From NCBI RefSeq assembly GCF_002797315.1, contig NZ_KZ454936.1:929133-993132 (forward strand): a stretch of DNA of 64,000 bases. The letters run 5' to 3'. The DNA is from Bacillus sp. FJAT-44742 (lineage in GTDB: Bacteria; Bacillota; Bacilli; Bacillales; Marinococcaceae). The notes beneath the pieces were generated by a model that searched no databases, was not told the DNA's origin, and saw only the letters and a program-made list of their open reading frames with translations. Position 1 is the first letter of the stretch, and the number at the start of each line of letters is the position of its first letter. Positions 53,837 through 62,861 of this stretch are shown piece after piece. Both the position numbers and the translations under genes were made by a program.

Positions 53837-54397
53837 ATGGGCAGCACTAAATCACTCATTGAAAAGCGCGACTTTTTACGTTGGTTTCTTAATGTACACG
53901 AACTAAAGAGAAGAGAGTGTGCATGGCTTTTAAACTATTTGATAAGTGAGGACACTTTGCTTGAAAAAGTGCACATTGTTGAAAAAGCTGAATTTTGCCC
54001 TAAAGCCTTGGTTATTTCTGCAAATGACGTAGACCATATACCCTTCTCCTTCCACAAAAACCAGCATGTAACCATGAACGCAGAACGTTCATTTCATGAT
54101 ATACGTTTGAATCCTGACGAAGATATCTATCTTCAGTTAAATTTTCAGGATTCCAAAGGCAGTCACAAGTATATCTCAGTGCTCGAAGAGAACCCTTATC
54201 TTCCAAACCGGACGGAAGAAAATGTGTTTTTCAGGCTTATGGCTGAAATAATTACAGAAGAGGCAGTTCGCTCGTTTCGCCTTCGCTCTCTGAAAGTGGA
54301 GATTGATGAAGCACTTTTAAAAAAGGACAGGGACTCTTTTGAAAGATTGTCCTTGGAAATGATACAATTAAAAAAGAAAATGATACAAAGCCCTTAA
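53837..54397 (+). CDS. ypiB: YpiB, UPF0302-type protein
   Basis: A 186-residue soluble protein. KRDFLRWFLNVHELKRRECAW begins it, followed by LLNYLISEDTLLEKVHIVE, matching the YpiB family. The C-terminal third is a charged helix (about 150-186). In B. subtilis ypiB lies between ypiA and ypiF. Function is unclear. ATG at 53837 follows GGAGGG. The stop codon lies within the terminator stem. Confidence 0.82.
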   Translation: MGSTKSLIEKRDFLRWFLNVHELKRRECAWLLNYLISEDTLLEKVHIVEKAEFCPKALVISANDVDHIPFSFHKNQHVTMNAERSFHDIRLNPDEDIYLQLNFQDSKGSHKYISVLEENPYLPNRTEENVFFRLMAEIITEEAVRSFRLRSLKVEIDEALLKKDRDSFERLSLEMIQLKKKMIQSP

Positions 54398-54413
54398 TAA
54401 TAAGGGCTTTTTT
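54386..54413 (+). terminator. Terminator of ypiB
   Basis: AAAGCCCTTA / TAAGGGCTTT stem with a 2-base or slightly larger loop, then seven T. It overlaps the ypiB stop codon. Confidence 0.8.
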
Positions 54414-54448
54414 TCTTGTGCATGCAATTGGATGAAAGGGTGAAGGCC

Positions 54449-54919
54449 ATGAAGTGGACAACCGAAGATGTAAAAACTTACCTGGATGCGAGGGAGTATG
54501 TTGATACCGCAGTACTTCCTCTCGTGCCAGTAAGCTTTGGCAGTGAAATGAAGAACCATGTATCAATGGGAGAGTTTATTACAGTGATTTGTGATGAAGT
54601 AGAAAAGCAGTTTAAAGGAAGAGTATTTCAGGTTCCTCCATTTACGTATATGTCAGATGAAGATCTGGATACGAGAATTGAGAGGCTCGAGAAATGGGTT
54701 TCAGTAATGAGAGAACAAGGTCTTAAATATGTCTTCTTTGTGACATCTGATCATGAGTGGAAAAAGAAAGAAGGAGATCTCCGCAACATGCTTATCTGGA
54801 TGCCTGTAATCCCTTTTGAGCACCTGGATATGGCATATAGAAAGCAAATCATTTCTGAGCAGATCAAGCAGCTCCTTCCCTTAATGGTCGATAAATGGAA
54901 GAGCAATCCATCAGAGTGA
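54449..54919 (+). CDS. ypiF: YpiF, DUF2487-type protein
   Basis: 156 residues, soluble, acidic, no membrane segment. Begins KWTTEDVKTYLDAREYVDTAVLPL and contains LKYVFFVTSDHEWK. Length and place directly before qcrA match B. subtilis YpiF. ATG at 54449 follows AAAGGGTGAAGG. Function unknown. Confidence 0.78.
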   Translation: MKWTTEDVKTYLDAREYVDTAVLPLVPVSFGSEMKNHVSMGEFITVICDEVEKQFKGRVFQVPPFTYMSDEDLDTRIERLEKWVSVMREQGLKYVFFVTSDHEWKKKEGDLRNMLIWMPVIPFEHLDMAYRKQIISEQIKQLLPLMVDKWKSNPSE

Positions 54920-54949
54920 AATTGATCTTAAATTCCTTCAGCCAAAAGA

Positions 54950-54979
54950 TTGACAGGCAAAGCTTTACTAGGCTATCAT
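54950..54979 (+). promoter_or_regulatory. Promoter for qcrABC
   Basis: A perfect TTGACA, 18-base spacer and TATCAT, about 80 bases before qcrA. Confidence 0.65.
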
Positions 54980-55057
54980 GAGTATGTCCTAGTGTTATAT
55001 TGTGTGTGATAAACGTGTCCGGATGGACTGAACCTATATAGTAGGGGGGGAAATGTG

Positions 55058-55558
55058 GTGAGTGAAAAGAATCATAATGTCTCAAGACGTCAATTTCTTA
55101 CATACACTTTAACGGGTGTAGGTGGATTCATGGCGGCTGGAATGCTTTTACCTATGGCTCGGTTTGCAATTGATCCTGTATTGCAGGTAGGAGCGGAAGG
55201 TGACTTTATTGCTGTAGCGGAAGTGGATGAGCTGACCGAGGAGCCTCAGCGTTTTGACTTTAGTTTTGAACAAGAAGACGGCTGGTACACTTCTGAAACG
55301 ACTAATACAGCTTGGATTTATCAGGAAGGCGACGAAATTGTAGCTCTTTCTCCAATCTGTACTCACTTAGGATGTACAGTTAACTGGGAGGGTAGCGACG
55401 ATTACCCTGAGCATTACTATTGTCCGTGTCATTTTGGCTTATTTGAAAAAGATGGAACTAATGTGCCAGGTAGACCTCCAACAGAGCCACTTCATCGTTA
55501 TGAACTAGAAGTTCGCGATGGCACTGTTTATCTAGGTCGACCAGAACCACAAATTTAG
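55058..55558 (+). CDS. qcrA: Menaquinol:cytochrome c reductase iron-sulfur subunit (Rieske)
   Basis: The Rieske protein of the bc complex, moving electrons from menaquinol to cytochrome c. 166 residues: a twin-arginine motif SRRQF (9-13) before an N-terminal membrane anchor (about 17-35), then the Rieske cluster boxes CTHLGC (101-106) and CPCHFG (122-127), with C101, H103, C122 and H125 as ligands. GTG at 55058 is chosen (spacing to GGGGGG); GTG at 55055 is equally in frame. Oxidised cluster carries menaquinone electrons; synthesis genes are in this window. Confidence 0.95.
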   Translation: MSEKNHNVSRRQFLTYTLTGVGGFMAAGMLLPMARFAIDPVLQVGAEGDFIAVAEVDELTEEPQRFDFSFEQEDGWYTSETTNTAWIYQEGDEIVALSPICTHLGCTVNWEGSDDYPEHYYCPCHFGLFEKDGTNVPGRPPTEPLHRYELEVRDGTVYLGRPEPQI

Positions 55559-55572
55559 GAGGGGCGTCATCC

Positions 55573-56244
55573 ATGCTTCAACGAGTTTATGATTGGATTG
55601 ATGAACGCCTGGACATTACACCGATGTGGCGAGATATTGCCGATCATGAGGTGCCTGAGCATGTTAACCCGGCACATCACTTTTCGGCATTTGTTTACTG
55701 CTTCGGCGGACTAACTTTCTTTATTACAGTTATTCAAATCTTGTCCGGGATGTTCTTGACCATGTACTATGTACCCGATATCGTTAATGCCTATGAATCT
55801 GTAAGGTATCTCCAGAGTGAGGTTGCTTTTGGAATGATTGTTCGAGGCATGCACCACTGGGGAGCTAGTTTAGTAATTGTAATGATGTTCCTACATACGC
55901 TGCGCGTATTTTTCACAGGAGCGTACAAAAAACCGCGTGAACTTAACTGGGTTGTAGGTGTACTTATTTTCTTTACAATGCTCGCTTTAGGTTTTACTGG
56001 ATACTTATTGCCTTGGGATATGAAAGCATATTTCGCAACTGTCGTAGGACTTGAGATTGCTGAAGCCGTTCCATTTGTCGGTGAACTGGCAGCTACATTG
56101 CTTGCCGGCGGTGAAATTATTGGTGCCCAGACTCTGACCCGATTCTTCGCTATTCATGTATTCTTCTTGCCTGGCGCTTTATTGGGACTTATGGCGGCAC
56201 ACTTTATTATGATCAGAAGACAAGGTATCTCTGGCCCATTGTAG
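55573..56244 (+). CDS. qcrB: Cytochrome b subunit of the bc complex
   Basis: A 223-residue membrane protein with four transmembrane helices, as in the b6-type split cytochrome b. Heme-ligand histidines lie in the second and fourth helices (GMHHWGAS and FAIHVFFLPG, plus conserved His in between). ATG at 55573 follows GAGGGGCG, 14 bases after qcrA. Length matches B. subtilis QcrB (224). Confidence 0.95.
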   Translation: MLQRVYDWIDERLDITPMWRDIADHEVPEHVNPAHHFSAFVYCFGGLTFFITVIQILSGMFLTMYYVPDIVNAYESVRYLQSEVAFGMIVRGMHHWGASLVIVMMFLHTLRVFFTGAYKKPRELNWVVGVLIFFTMLALGFTGYLLPWDMKAYFATVVGLEIAEAVPFVGELAATLLAGGEIIGAQTLTRFFAIHVFFLPGALLGLMAAHFIMIRRQGISGPL

Positions 56245-56298
56245 GCCTCAGCGTTACTGATTATTTGTTTTTTGTACTGAGACTGAGGAGGGAAACCG

Positions 56299-57126
56299 AT
56301 GCATCGTGGAAAAGGTATGAGGTTCGTTGGGGACTCCCGTGTTCCTGCTGACCGTAAACCCAATATTCCTAAAGACTATTCGGAATATCCGGGTAAGACC
56401 GAAGCCTTTTGGCCAAACTTTCTTTTGCGTGAATGGATGGTCGGGGCTGTCTTTCTCATTGGGTATTTGTGTTTAACTATTGCACATCCAGCACCACTGG
56501 AGCGCGTGGCTGATCCAACGGACTCTGGCTATATTCCTTTGCCGGACTGGTATTTCTTATTTTTATACCAGCTTTTAAAGTATGAGTTTGCTGCCGGGGC
56601 CTATACGGTTGTTGGAGCTGTAATTATCCCTGGACTTGCTTTTGGCGCACTTCTTCTTGCACCTTGGCTTGATACAGGGAAAGAAAGAAGAGCTTCTCGT
56701 CGTCCGATTGCAAGTGCAATGATGTTTCTTGGTGTTATTGCTACCATTTATCTTACTTGGGAATCTGTAGACCAGCATGACTGGGAAGCGGCAGCTGAAC
56801 AAGGTGAGATGATGGACGAGGACGATTTGATTGATATCGTGGAAGATCATGAGGGTTATGACATATACGTTGAGCAAGGCTGTATCGGCTGTCACGGTGA
56901 CCAGATGGAAGGCGCCGGAGCAGCAGGTCCTGACCTGTATGATGTACCTTATGATGTTGATCAAATTGCTGAAATCGCCGTAGAAGGTATTGGAGAAATG
57001 CCTGGAGTATTTGACGGCAGTGACGAAGAGCTTGAAATTCTTGCAGAATACATCGCCGCTAACGGACAGCCTGATGGAGAAGGCAACGGTGGAGACGAGG
57101 AAGACGAAGACGAAGAAGAAGAATAA
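56299..57126 (+). CDS. qcrC: Subunit IV fused to cytochrome c
   Basis: 275 residues: three transmembrane helices of b6f subunit IV type (about 45-65, 95-120, 130-155) followed by an exported cytochrome c domain with CIGCH (195-199) and the axial Met region EMPG. The last 15 or so residues are almost all Asp, Glu and Gly (GGDEEDEDEEEE), longer and more acidic than in B. subtilis QcrC (about 255). This fits an outer-surface adaptation to high pH or salt. ATG at 56299 follows GGAGGG. Confidence 0.95.
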   Translation: MHRGKGMRFVGDSRVPADRKPNIPKDYSEYPGKTEAFWPNFLLREWMVGAVFLIGYLCLTIAHPAPLERVADPTDSGYIPLPDWYFLFLYQLLKYEFAAGAYTVVGAVIIPGLAFGALLLAPWLDTGKERRASRRPIASAMMFLGVIATIYLTWESVDQHDWEAAAEQGEMMDEDDLIDIVEDHEGYDIYVEQGCIGCHGDQMEGAGAAGPDLYDVPYDVDQIAEIAVEGIGEMPGVFDGSDEELEILAEYIAANGQPDGEGNGGDEEDEDEEEE

Positions 57127-57136
57127 GAATTACTGG

Positions 57137-57164
57137 AAAAGCTGACTGAAAGGTCAGCTTTTTC
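57137..57164 (+). terminator. Terminator of qcrABC
   Basis: AAAAGCTGAC / GTCAGCTTTTT stem with a 6-base loop, then TC-rich tail. Confidence 0.8.
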
Positions 57165-57287
57165 TTGTAGATGAATGTATTCCAATGTACATAAAACCTC
57201 TGCTAATGCAGCAGAATCTGCAGAGGAGCAGAAAAAGAGCAGGGAGCAACACGGGATGACAAAGTTGGAAACGGGGAATGATATTTC

Positions 57288-57884
57288 ATGTCAAAATTGC
57301 TGTACTGGCTGGCTTCTCCCTTAATGCTGGCCCTTCTGCTGATTATAAATATCCTTGGGACGATTTATGGATACTGGTGGTACAAAGATCAACTTGCCAT
57401 CACCCCCACTCACTTTTTGATTTTTGTACCAGACAGCCCGACCGCAAGTTTATTTTTTTGCTTTGTACTTGCTTTGTTTCTGTTTAGAAAAAATAACGGT
57501 TTAATCGAAGCTTTGGCGGCAGTAACGCTGGTAAAGTATGGGATATGGGCTGTTGTAATGAACATCGTGCCCGGTTTTATGGGGGCTGAACTCGGGTGGC
57601 AGAATTATCTGCTGATCGCTTCTCATCTTGGTATGGCCATTCAAGGTCTGTTGTTTGCTCCTTTTTACCGTATAAAGGTATGGCACCTTGTTGTTGTGTC
57701 GGTTTGGACGCTGCACAATGATGTCATAGATTACATCTACGGCATGCATCCATGGGTTTCCGGGCTTTTAACAGATCACATCCACCATGTTGCATACTTT
57801 ACATTCTGGCTTTCAATAGGTTCTATCTGGATCGTGTATGTAGCTGGTGTCAGAAGTGAGCGCAAAAAACTGCAGCTTCCTTAG
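57288..57884 (+). CDS. ypjA: Membrane protein YpjA (DUF1405-like)
   Basis: 198 residues with about five or six hydrophobic helices. It matches YpjA in position (after qcrC) and length. ATG at 57288 has only a weak ribosome-binding site (GGGGAAT). Function unknown; it may form an operon with ypjB, 72 bases downstream. Confidence 0.78.
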   Translation: MSKLLYWLASPLMLALLLIINILGTIYGYWWYKDQLAITPTHFLIFVPDSPTASLFFCFVLALFLFRKNNGLIEALAAVTLVKYGIWAVVMNIVPGFMGAELGWQNYLLIASHLGMAIQGLLFAPFYRIKVWHLVVVSVWTLHNDVIDYIYGMHPWVSGLLTDHIHHVAYFTFWLSIGSIWIVYVAGVRSERKKLQLP

Positions 57885-57956
57885 CAACCCTTTCCTTTGT
57901 TCTACTCTTGTCCAAAAAAGCATAAGGATGAGAGAGAGGAAAAAGGAGGGAAAACG

Positions 57957-58742
57957 TTGCGTGTTTGTGTATGCTTCCTATTAGTCGTTGTTCATATAAG
58001 CTTTCTGTTCAATGGTCAAGCACTGGCTGACGACACAGTTGACTTCCATTCACTAAATAAAAAAGCGGATATGGCACTGCGCCTCGTGCAAGAAGAAAGA
58101 TATGAAGAGGGCAAGCAGGTACTTAACTGGATAGGAGACAGGCTTCCGGAAATGGACTATGAAAAGGAAGATCTGAATTCAAGAGATATGGGCACCTTAA
58201 TACGAGCTTATGAAGGAGCACAGGAGGGCGTGACAGCTGCTGATCTTCCGCCGGAAGAGAGAGTCCGACATCTTCTTACTTTCAGACTTGCTCTAGACAG
58301 TGTAATCAGCAGGGAAAACCCCTTATGGAAAAAAACAGAGCCTACGCTTCAAGAAAAGCTGAAGGAAGTGTACCAGCATGCAGTGAATCAGGAAGAGCAG
58401 GAAGCTCAGCGTGTTTTTAATGAGTGGCTGAGACAGTTTGAGATCATTCGCCCTGCTTTTACAATACGTGAAGAACCGGCTGTTTATGAACGGGTTTCTT
58501 CCTATGTAAAGTTTATGGACCAAAACAGAAGGGAATGGCTGCAGGAAGATGGGGGAGAACACTTGGAAAAGTTGGAAAAGGAAATGAGATCTCTTTTTCA
58601 TCCAGAAAACCGAGATTCTGCTCTCGATCCTTCCCTGCTTTGGGTGATGATATCAGTAGGAGGAATGGTCATTCTTTCTCTTACCTATGCAGGATGGAAG
58701 AAATATAAGGGAGAAAAAGGACGGGAAAAAATGAAGCAGTAG
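57957..58742 (+). CDS. ypjB: Sporulation protein YpjB
   Basis: 261 residues with a signal peptide (about 1-26, ending ALA), a charged helical exported part, and a C-terminal membrane helix (about 230-250) followed by a basic tail. This layout fits YpjB. TTG at 57957 is chosen because AAGGAGGG lies upstream; an earlier start would add a charged leader before the signal peptide. Reported to be sporulation-related in Bacillus; exact role unknown. Confidence 0.78.
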   Translation: MRVCVCFLLVVVHISFLFNGQALADDTVDFHSLNKKADMALRLVQEERYEEGKQVLNWIGDRLPEMDYEKEDLNSRDMGTLIRAYEGAQEGVTAADLPPEERVRHLLTFRLALDSVISRENPLWKKTEPTLQEKLKEVYQHAVNQEEQEAQRVFNEWLRQFEIIRPAFTIREEPAVYERVSSYVKFMDQNRREWLQEDGGEHLEKLEKEMRSLFHPENRDSALDPSLLWVMISVGGMVILSLTYAGWKKYKGEKGREKMKQ

Positions 58743-58773
58743 AATCCCTCATAAAGGCTTTAATACGTTTCGA

Positions 58774-58802
58774 TTGACGCCTTACAGCGGATTCAGTAAA
58801 AT
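58774..58802 (+). promoter_or_regulatory. Promoter for the YugP-like gene
   Basis: TTGACG, 17-base spacer, TAAAAT. Good match and spacing, 42 bases before the gene. Confidence 0.6.
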
Positions 58803-58843
58803 AATAGGTAAATAGAGATAGATTGGAGGGTGGAGGTGAAATT

Positions 58844-59527
58844 ATGAGTTTAACAATGATGATTATTTATTTCGGGCTTCTTATTTTGATCCCGATTTGG
58901 GCGCAAATGCGAGTGAAAAGCGCTTATAGAAAGTATTCACAGGTTCAGAACTCCTCAGGGATGAGCGGAGCTGACGTCGCACGGAAGATACTCGACGAAA
59001 ATGGGTTGTTTGATGTAGCGATTGAGCCGGTCAAAGGCCAGCTTACTGACCATTATGATCCCCGTTCCAAAGTTGTAAGGCTTTCAGAAGGAAACTATTA
59101 CGGTCAATCTGTGGCTGGTGCTGCTGTGGCAGCCCATGAGGTTGGTCACGCCATTCAGGATGCAGAAGACTATGCATTCCTTCGTTTCCGGCATGCCTTA
59201 GTTCCCATTGCAAACTTTGGATCAAATATTTCTTTCTTCCTCATTCTTGCGGGTATCCTTATGCAGGCTTCAGGTATGTTGCTGTTAGGAATTGTTTTCA
59301 TGTCTGCAGCAGTGCTTTTCCAAGTGGTAACTCTGCCGGTTGAATTTAACGCTTCCAGTCGTGCGATGCACCAGGTGGTAGCCACCGGGATTATAAGAAA
59401 TGATGAAGAACGTGAAACGAGAAAGGTACTAGATGCAGCAGCCTTGACATACGTTGCAGCAGCACTAGTTGCAGTTCTTGAATTGGTTCGTTTTGTGATG
59501 ATGTATTTCATGATGAACGACGACTAA
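58844..59527 (+). CDS. YugP-like membrane zinc metallopeptidase
   Basis: 227 residues. An N-terminal membrane helix (about 2-22) is followed by a soluble zinc-peptidase domain with HEVGH (98-102), then two to three membrane helices. This is the architecture of the YugP (DUF2268-unrelated) family. ATG at 58844 follows GGAGGGTGGAGGTG. In B. subtilis yugP is elsewhere, so this is an insertion into the ypj order. Substrate unknown. Confidence 0.8.
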   Translation: MSLTMMIIYFGLLILIPIWAQMRVKSAYRKYSQVQNSSGMSGADVARKILDENGLFDVAIEPVKGQLTDHYDPRSKVVRLSEGNYYGQSVAGAAVAAHEVGHAIQDAEDYAFLRFRHALVPIANFGSNISFFLILAGILMQASGMLLLGIVFMSAAVLFQVVTLPVEFNASSRAMHQVVATGIIRNDEERETRKVLDAAALTYVAAALVAVLELVRFVMMYFMMNDD

Positions 59528-59556
59528 AAAACCTCCAGTCTGGAGGTTTTTTTAGT
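59526..59556. terminator. Bidirectional terminator between the YugP-like gene and ypjC
   Basis: AACCTCCAG / CTGGAGGTT stem flanked by A run on the left and T run on the right, so it can stop transcripts arriving from both sides. Both neighbouring genes end here. Confidence 0.85.
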
Positions 59557-59588
59557 TGGTCCACTTTATAAATGTCACCTGCCAGGTC

Positions 59589-60464
59589 TTACTGGTGCCC
59601 TAATGGCTTTTTGTTTTCATCGAGCGTAAATCCTTCACCAGAAACATCCTGAACGTCGTTAATGGTGACAAAGGCATGAGGATCAATGCGAGTAACCAGG
59701 TTTTTCAGCCTCATTAGCTCACTTCTCCCGACCACACAGTAAAGAACCTCTTTTCTTGAACCAGTAAAGCTTCCTTTTCCTTGTAATGTTGTCGCTCCTC
59801 TATCCATTTCCTTTAAAATAGCCTCTGCGATCTCAGGAGCTTTTTCAGAAATAATAAATGAAGCTTTTGCAGAATAGGCTCCCTGCTGGATAAGGTCTAT
59901 TACTTTTGCGGCAACAAAAACCGCAAGCAGTGTATACATGGCTTCCCGGTAATTCAAGTAAATCAAAGAGGAAGCTATGACTATACAATCAAAGGCAAAT
60001 AACGTTTTTCCCATACTCCATCCAAAATAGCGAAAGCCCAGCTTGGCAATAATGTCCGCTCCGCCTGTGGTTCCTCCGTAGCGAAAGACAATGCCTAATC
60101 CGACACCAAGAAATACCCCTGCAAATAAGGCGACAAGAGTCATATCTTCATCAAGAGGAAGATGTACGACGGGGTAGACTTGAAAAAGCCACAGAAAAAA
60201 AGAAAGACCGATCGTGCCAATGACAGTGTAGGCAAATGCCGTTCTTCCTAGTATTCGATATCCAATGACAAAAAGAGGAATGTTTAATGCTAAATTAGAA
60301 AACGCAGGGTCTATCGTAAACATAAAATATAAAATTAAGGTAATACCTGTAAAGCCGCCATCTGCCAGGTTATTTTGCATATTAAAGTAGACGAGCCCAA
60401 AGGCCATCACCCCAGAACCCACTAAAACAAAAAAACAATTTTTCAGATGTTTTCCTATGCTCAA
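59589..60464 (-). CDS. ypjC: YitT/DUF2179-type membrane protein (YpjC)
   Basis: 291 residues with about five N-terminal membrane helices (about 12-180) and a C-terminal DUF2179 soluble domain (about 200-291, GRSELMRLKNLVTRIDPHAFVTI). Motif GGTTGGADI is typical of the family. Position between ypjB and ypjD matches B. subtilis ypjC. TTG at 60464 follows GGAGGCAG. Transported compound unknown. Confidence 0.85.
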   Translation of the reverse strand: MSIGKHLKNCFFVLVGSGVMAFGLVYFNMQNNLADGGFTGITLILYFMFTIDPAFSNLALNIPLFVIGYRILGRTAFAYTVIGTIGLSFFLWLFQVYPVVHLPLDEDMTLVALFAGVFLGVGLGIVFRYGGTTGGADIIAKLGFRYFGWSMGKTLFAFDCIVIASSLIYLNYREAMYTLLAVFVAAKVIDLIQQGAYSAKASFIISEKAPEIAEAILKEMDRGATTLQGKGSFTGSRKEVLYCVVGRSELMRLKNLVTRIDPHAFVTINDVQDVSGEGFTLDENKKPLGHQ

Positions 60465-60511
60465 AATTACTGCCTCCTCGCATGAAACGAAAACTTAGTA
60501 AAGCCTTATTC

Positions 60512-60540
60512 ATTATAAGGGATTGAAATAAGGCGAGCAA
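60512..60540 (-). promoter_or_regulatory. Promoter for ypjC
   Basis: On the minus strand: TTGCTC, 17-base spacer, TATAAT (perfect -10). Confidence 0.5.
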
Positions 60541-60552
60541 CGAACAACATGA

Positions 60553-60581
60553 TTGTCAAACAGCTTTTCTTTCGCTACCAT
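60553..60581 (+). promoter_or_regulatory. Promoter for ypjD-dapB-mgsA-bshB1-bshA
   Basis: TTGTCA, 17-base spacer, TACCAT, 26 bases before the ypjD start. It is back to back with the ypjC promoter. Confidence 0.5.
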
Positions 60582-60606
60582 AAGGGAGAAGTGCGAGGTG
60601 GAAACA

Positions 60607-60948
60607 ATGGAGAGAAAAACCATGGAACAAATGCAAAAAGAAGTTGATGAGTATATTGGCCAATTTAAAGAAGGGTACTTCAGCCCGCTGGCTATGCTTG
60701 CAAGGATGACAGAAGAAGTGGGTGAGCTTGCCCGCGAAGTTAATCATCTGTATGGAGAAAAGCCTAAAAAGTCCACTGAAGATGTAAAAGCAATGGAGCA
60801 GGAGATTGGAGACATGATGTTTGTCCTTATTTGCTTTGCTAATTCTTTGGATATTAATATGGAAGAATCCTTTGATCTGGTAATGGAAAAGTTTAATACG
60901 AGAGATAAGGATCGATGGACGAAAATAAATGAAGGGGATGATCAATAA
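60607..60948 (+). CDS. ypjD: MazG-like nucleotide pyrophosphohydrolase (YpjD)
   Basis: 113 residues, the size of B. subtilis YpjD. Metal-binding acidic helices [10 protein letters not shown] and EQEIGDMMF are typical of the MazG/dUTPase-like fold. ATG at 60607 follows GAGGTGG. The stop overlaps the dapB ATG, so they are coupled. Likely cleans up non-canonical nucleotides. Confidence 0.9.
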   Translation: MERKTMEQMQKEVDEYIGQFKEGYFSPLAMLARMTEEVGELAREVNHLYGEKPKKSTEDVKAMEQEIGDMMFVLICFANSLDINMEESFDLVMEKFNTRDKDRWTKINEGDDQ

Positions 60949-61751
60949 TGGCTGAAACGATTCGAGTGATTATAGCAGGACCGCGAGGAAACATGGGGAA
61001 AGAGGCAGTGTTATTAGTTAACAGAGCACCTTCCCTTGAGTTAGTAGCAGCAGTTGATTCAAGAAACGAAGGGAAGGAATTAAGAGAAGTTGAAGGGATG
61101 CCTGATGAATCAGCGAGAGTGTACACAGACATGGAACGATGCCTTCAGGACGTGGAAGCGGATGTTCTCATAGATCTTACTAACCCTGAAGCAGGAAAAG
61201 TACATATGGATTTAGCGTTAGATTATAATGTCCGTCCGGTAGTCGGGACAACTGGGTTTACAGAAGAGGATGTAAAGCGCCTGCGCAAGAAAGCTGAGGA
61301 AAAAGAGCTTGGAGCGATCATTGCCCCTAACTTTGCTGTAGGTGCTGTATTAATGATGAAATTTTCCCAGATGGCTGCAAAGTATTTCGAAGACGTAGAA
61401 ATTATAGAAAAGCACCATGACAGAAAGCTTGATGCCCCCTCTGGCACAGCAATCAAAACTGCGCAACTAATTAGTGAAGTAAGAGAAGAGAAAAAGCAGG
61501 GGCATCCAGACGAAAAAGAAGAATGGGAAGGTGCAAGAGGAGCTGGTATGGAAGGCATGCATATCCACAGCGTCCGTCTGCCGGGCCTTGTGGCACACCA
61601 GGAAGTGATGTTTGGCAGCAGTGGACAGACTCTTACCATAAAGCATGATTCCATTAACAGAGAATCGTTTATGCCTGGTGTTAAGCTCGCAGTGGAAACT
61701 GCAATGAAACTTGATACTCTTGTTTACGGCTTAGAAAATATAATGGAATAA
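60948..61751 (+). CDS. dapB: 4-hydroxy-tetrahydrodipicolinate reductase
   Basis: NAD(P)H-dependent enzyme of lysine, diaminopimelate and (via dipicolinate) spore metabolism. The 267 residues have [13 protein letters not shown] at the nucleotide loop, GTTGF, and [15 protein letters not shown] with the catalytic His and Lys. It has the spore and cell-wall role expected from its family. Confidence 0.95.
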   Translation: MAETIRVIIAGPRGNMGKEAVLLVNRAPSLELVAAVDSRNEGKELREVEGMPDESARVYTDMERCLQDVEADVLIDLTNPEAGKVHMDLALDYNVRPVVGTTGFTEEDVKRLRKKAEEKELGAIIAPNFAVGAVLMMKFSQMAAKYFEDVEIIEKHHDRKLDAPSGTAIKTAQLISEVREEKKQGHPDEKEEWEGARGAGMEGMHIHSVRLPGLVAHQEVMFGSSGQTLTIKHDSINRESFMPGVKLAVETAMKLDTLVYGLENIME

Positions 61752-61760
61752 GGTGATCTG

Positions 61761-62174
61761 ATGAATATAGCTTTGATTGCTCATGATCAAAAGAAGCAGG
61801 ATATGGTCACATTTACTATAGAAGCAAAAGAGACATTAAAAGATCACAAACTTTATGCAACAGGAACTACAGGAAAGAGAATTACAGAAGCTGCGAATCT
61901 GGATATCACTCGCTTTTTATCTGGGCCTCTTGGAGGAGACCAGCAAATTGGCTCGCTTGTAGCAAGTAATGATATTGATTTGGTTATTTTTTTCCGCGAT
62001 CCTTTAATGGCCCAGCCCCATGAACCGGATATTTCAGCCTTGTTGCGTTTATGTGATGTGCATAACGTGCCTGCTGCCACAAATCCAGTTAGTGCCAGAG
62101 TAATGATAAAAGCCCTTCATGAGGGGCTGATCCCCTCTAGACAAGATATTGCTGGAGGAGCCCGTAATGAATAG
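61761..62174 (+). CDS. mgsA: Methylglyoxal synthase
   Basis: Converts dihydroxyacetone phosphate to methylglyoxal. 137 residues with ATGTTGKRI and [11 protein letters not shown] (catalytic Asp region), and HNVPAATNP. It overlaps bshB1 by eight bases. Pairing with bacillithiol genes makes sense because bacillithiol helps detoxify methylglyoxal. Confidence 0.95.
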   Translation: MNIALIAHDQKKQDMVTFTIEAKETLKDHKLYATGTTGKRITEAANLDITRFLSGPLGGDQQIGSLVASNDIDLVIFFRDPLMAQPHEPDISALLRLCDVHNVPAATNPVSARVMIKALHEGLIPSRQDIAGGARNE

Positions 62175-62859
62175 AGCTGATATATTAGCCGTCGGAGCCC
62201 ACCCGGACGATGTAGAAATCGGTATGGGAGGGACCCTTGCAAAACATGTGGTGAATGGAGCAAAGGTGGCCCTTTGCTCTCTTACCAAAGGAGAGCTGTC
62301 ATCAAATGGTACAGTGGAAGAACGACAGCAGGAAGCAAGAGAGGCTGCTGAGGTGTTGGGCGTACAAAGGTATCAGCTTGAATTTAATGATCGATCATTG
62401 CATACAGAAGGAGAGGATTTTACAGAACTCGTGGCTTTAATTCGAGCTGTAAAGCCTAAGGTGGTATTTGCTCCTATGCCTGATCGGCATCCTGATCACG
62501 GCATGTGCGGAAAGATCGTAAAGGAAGCAGTCTTTAACGCCAAAATCAAAAAATATCAAGCCTTTCACACCGAAGCTCATAAAGTGGATGCTTTGCATTT
62601 TTACATGATAAACGGTATCCAGGAAGCGGACTTTTATGTGGATATATCAGCTTACATAGAGAAAAAGATTAATGCCCTTTCCTGCTATAAAAGCCAGTTT
62701 GAAAGACGAGAAGGAACAATAGAAACCCCGTTGACGAATGGATATGTGGAAGGGGTTCGTGCCCGGGAATATGTTTTTGGCAAACAAGCAGGTGTGGGGT
62801 ATGCAGAAGCATTCATAAAAGACAGCCCTCTTCTTATTGACAATCTATTAGGAGTATAG
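62167..62859 (+). CDS. bshB1: Bacillithiol deacetylase BshB1
   Basis: Removes the acetyl group of GlcNAc-malate in bacillithiol synthesis. The 230 residues show the zinc motif [12 protein letters not shown] (H12, D14, D15), [10 protein letters not shown] and [11 protein letters not shown] at 62167 follows GGAGGAG inside mgsA. In B. subtilis this is ypjG. Confidence 0.94.
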   Translation: MNRADILAVGAHPDDVEIGMGGTLAKHVVNGAKVALCSLTKGELSSNGTVEERQQEAREAAEVLGVQRYQLEFNDRSLHTEGEDFTELVALIRAVKPKVVFAPMPDRHPDHGMCGKIVKEAVFNAKIKKYQAFHTEAHKVDALHFYMINGIQEADFYVDISAYIEKKINALSCYKSQFERREGTIETPLTNGYVEGVRAREYVFGKQAGVGYAEAFIKDSPLLIDNLLGV

Positions 62860-62861
62860 CC

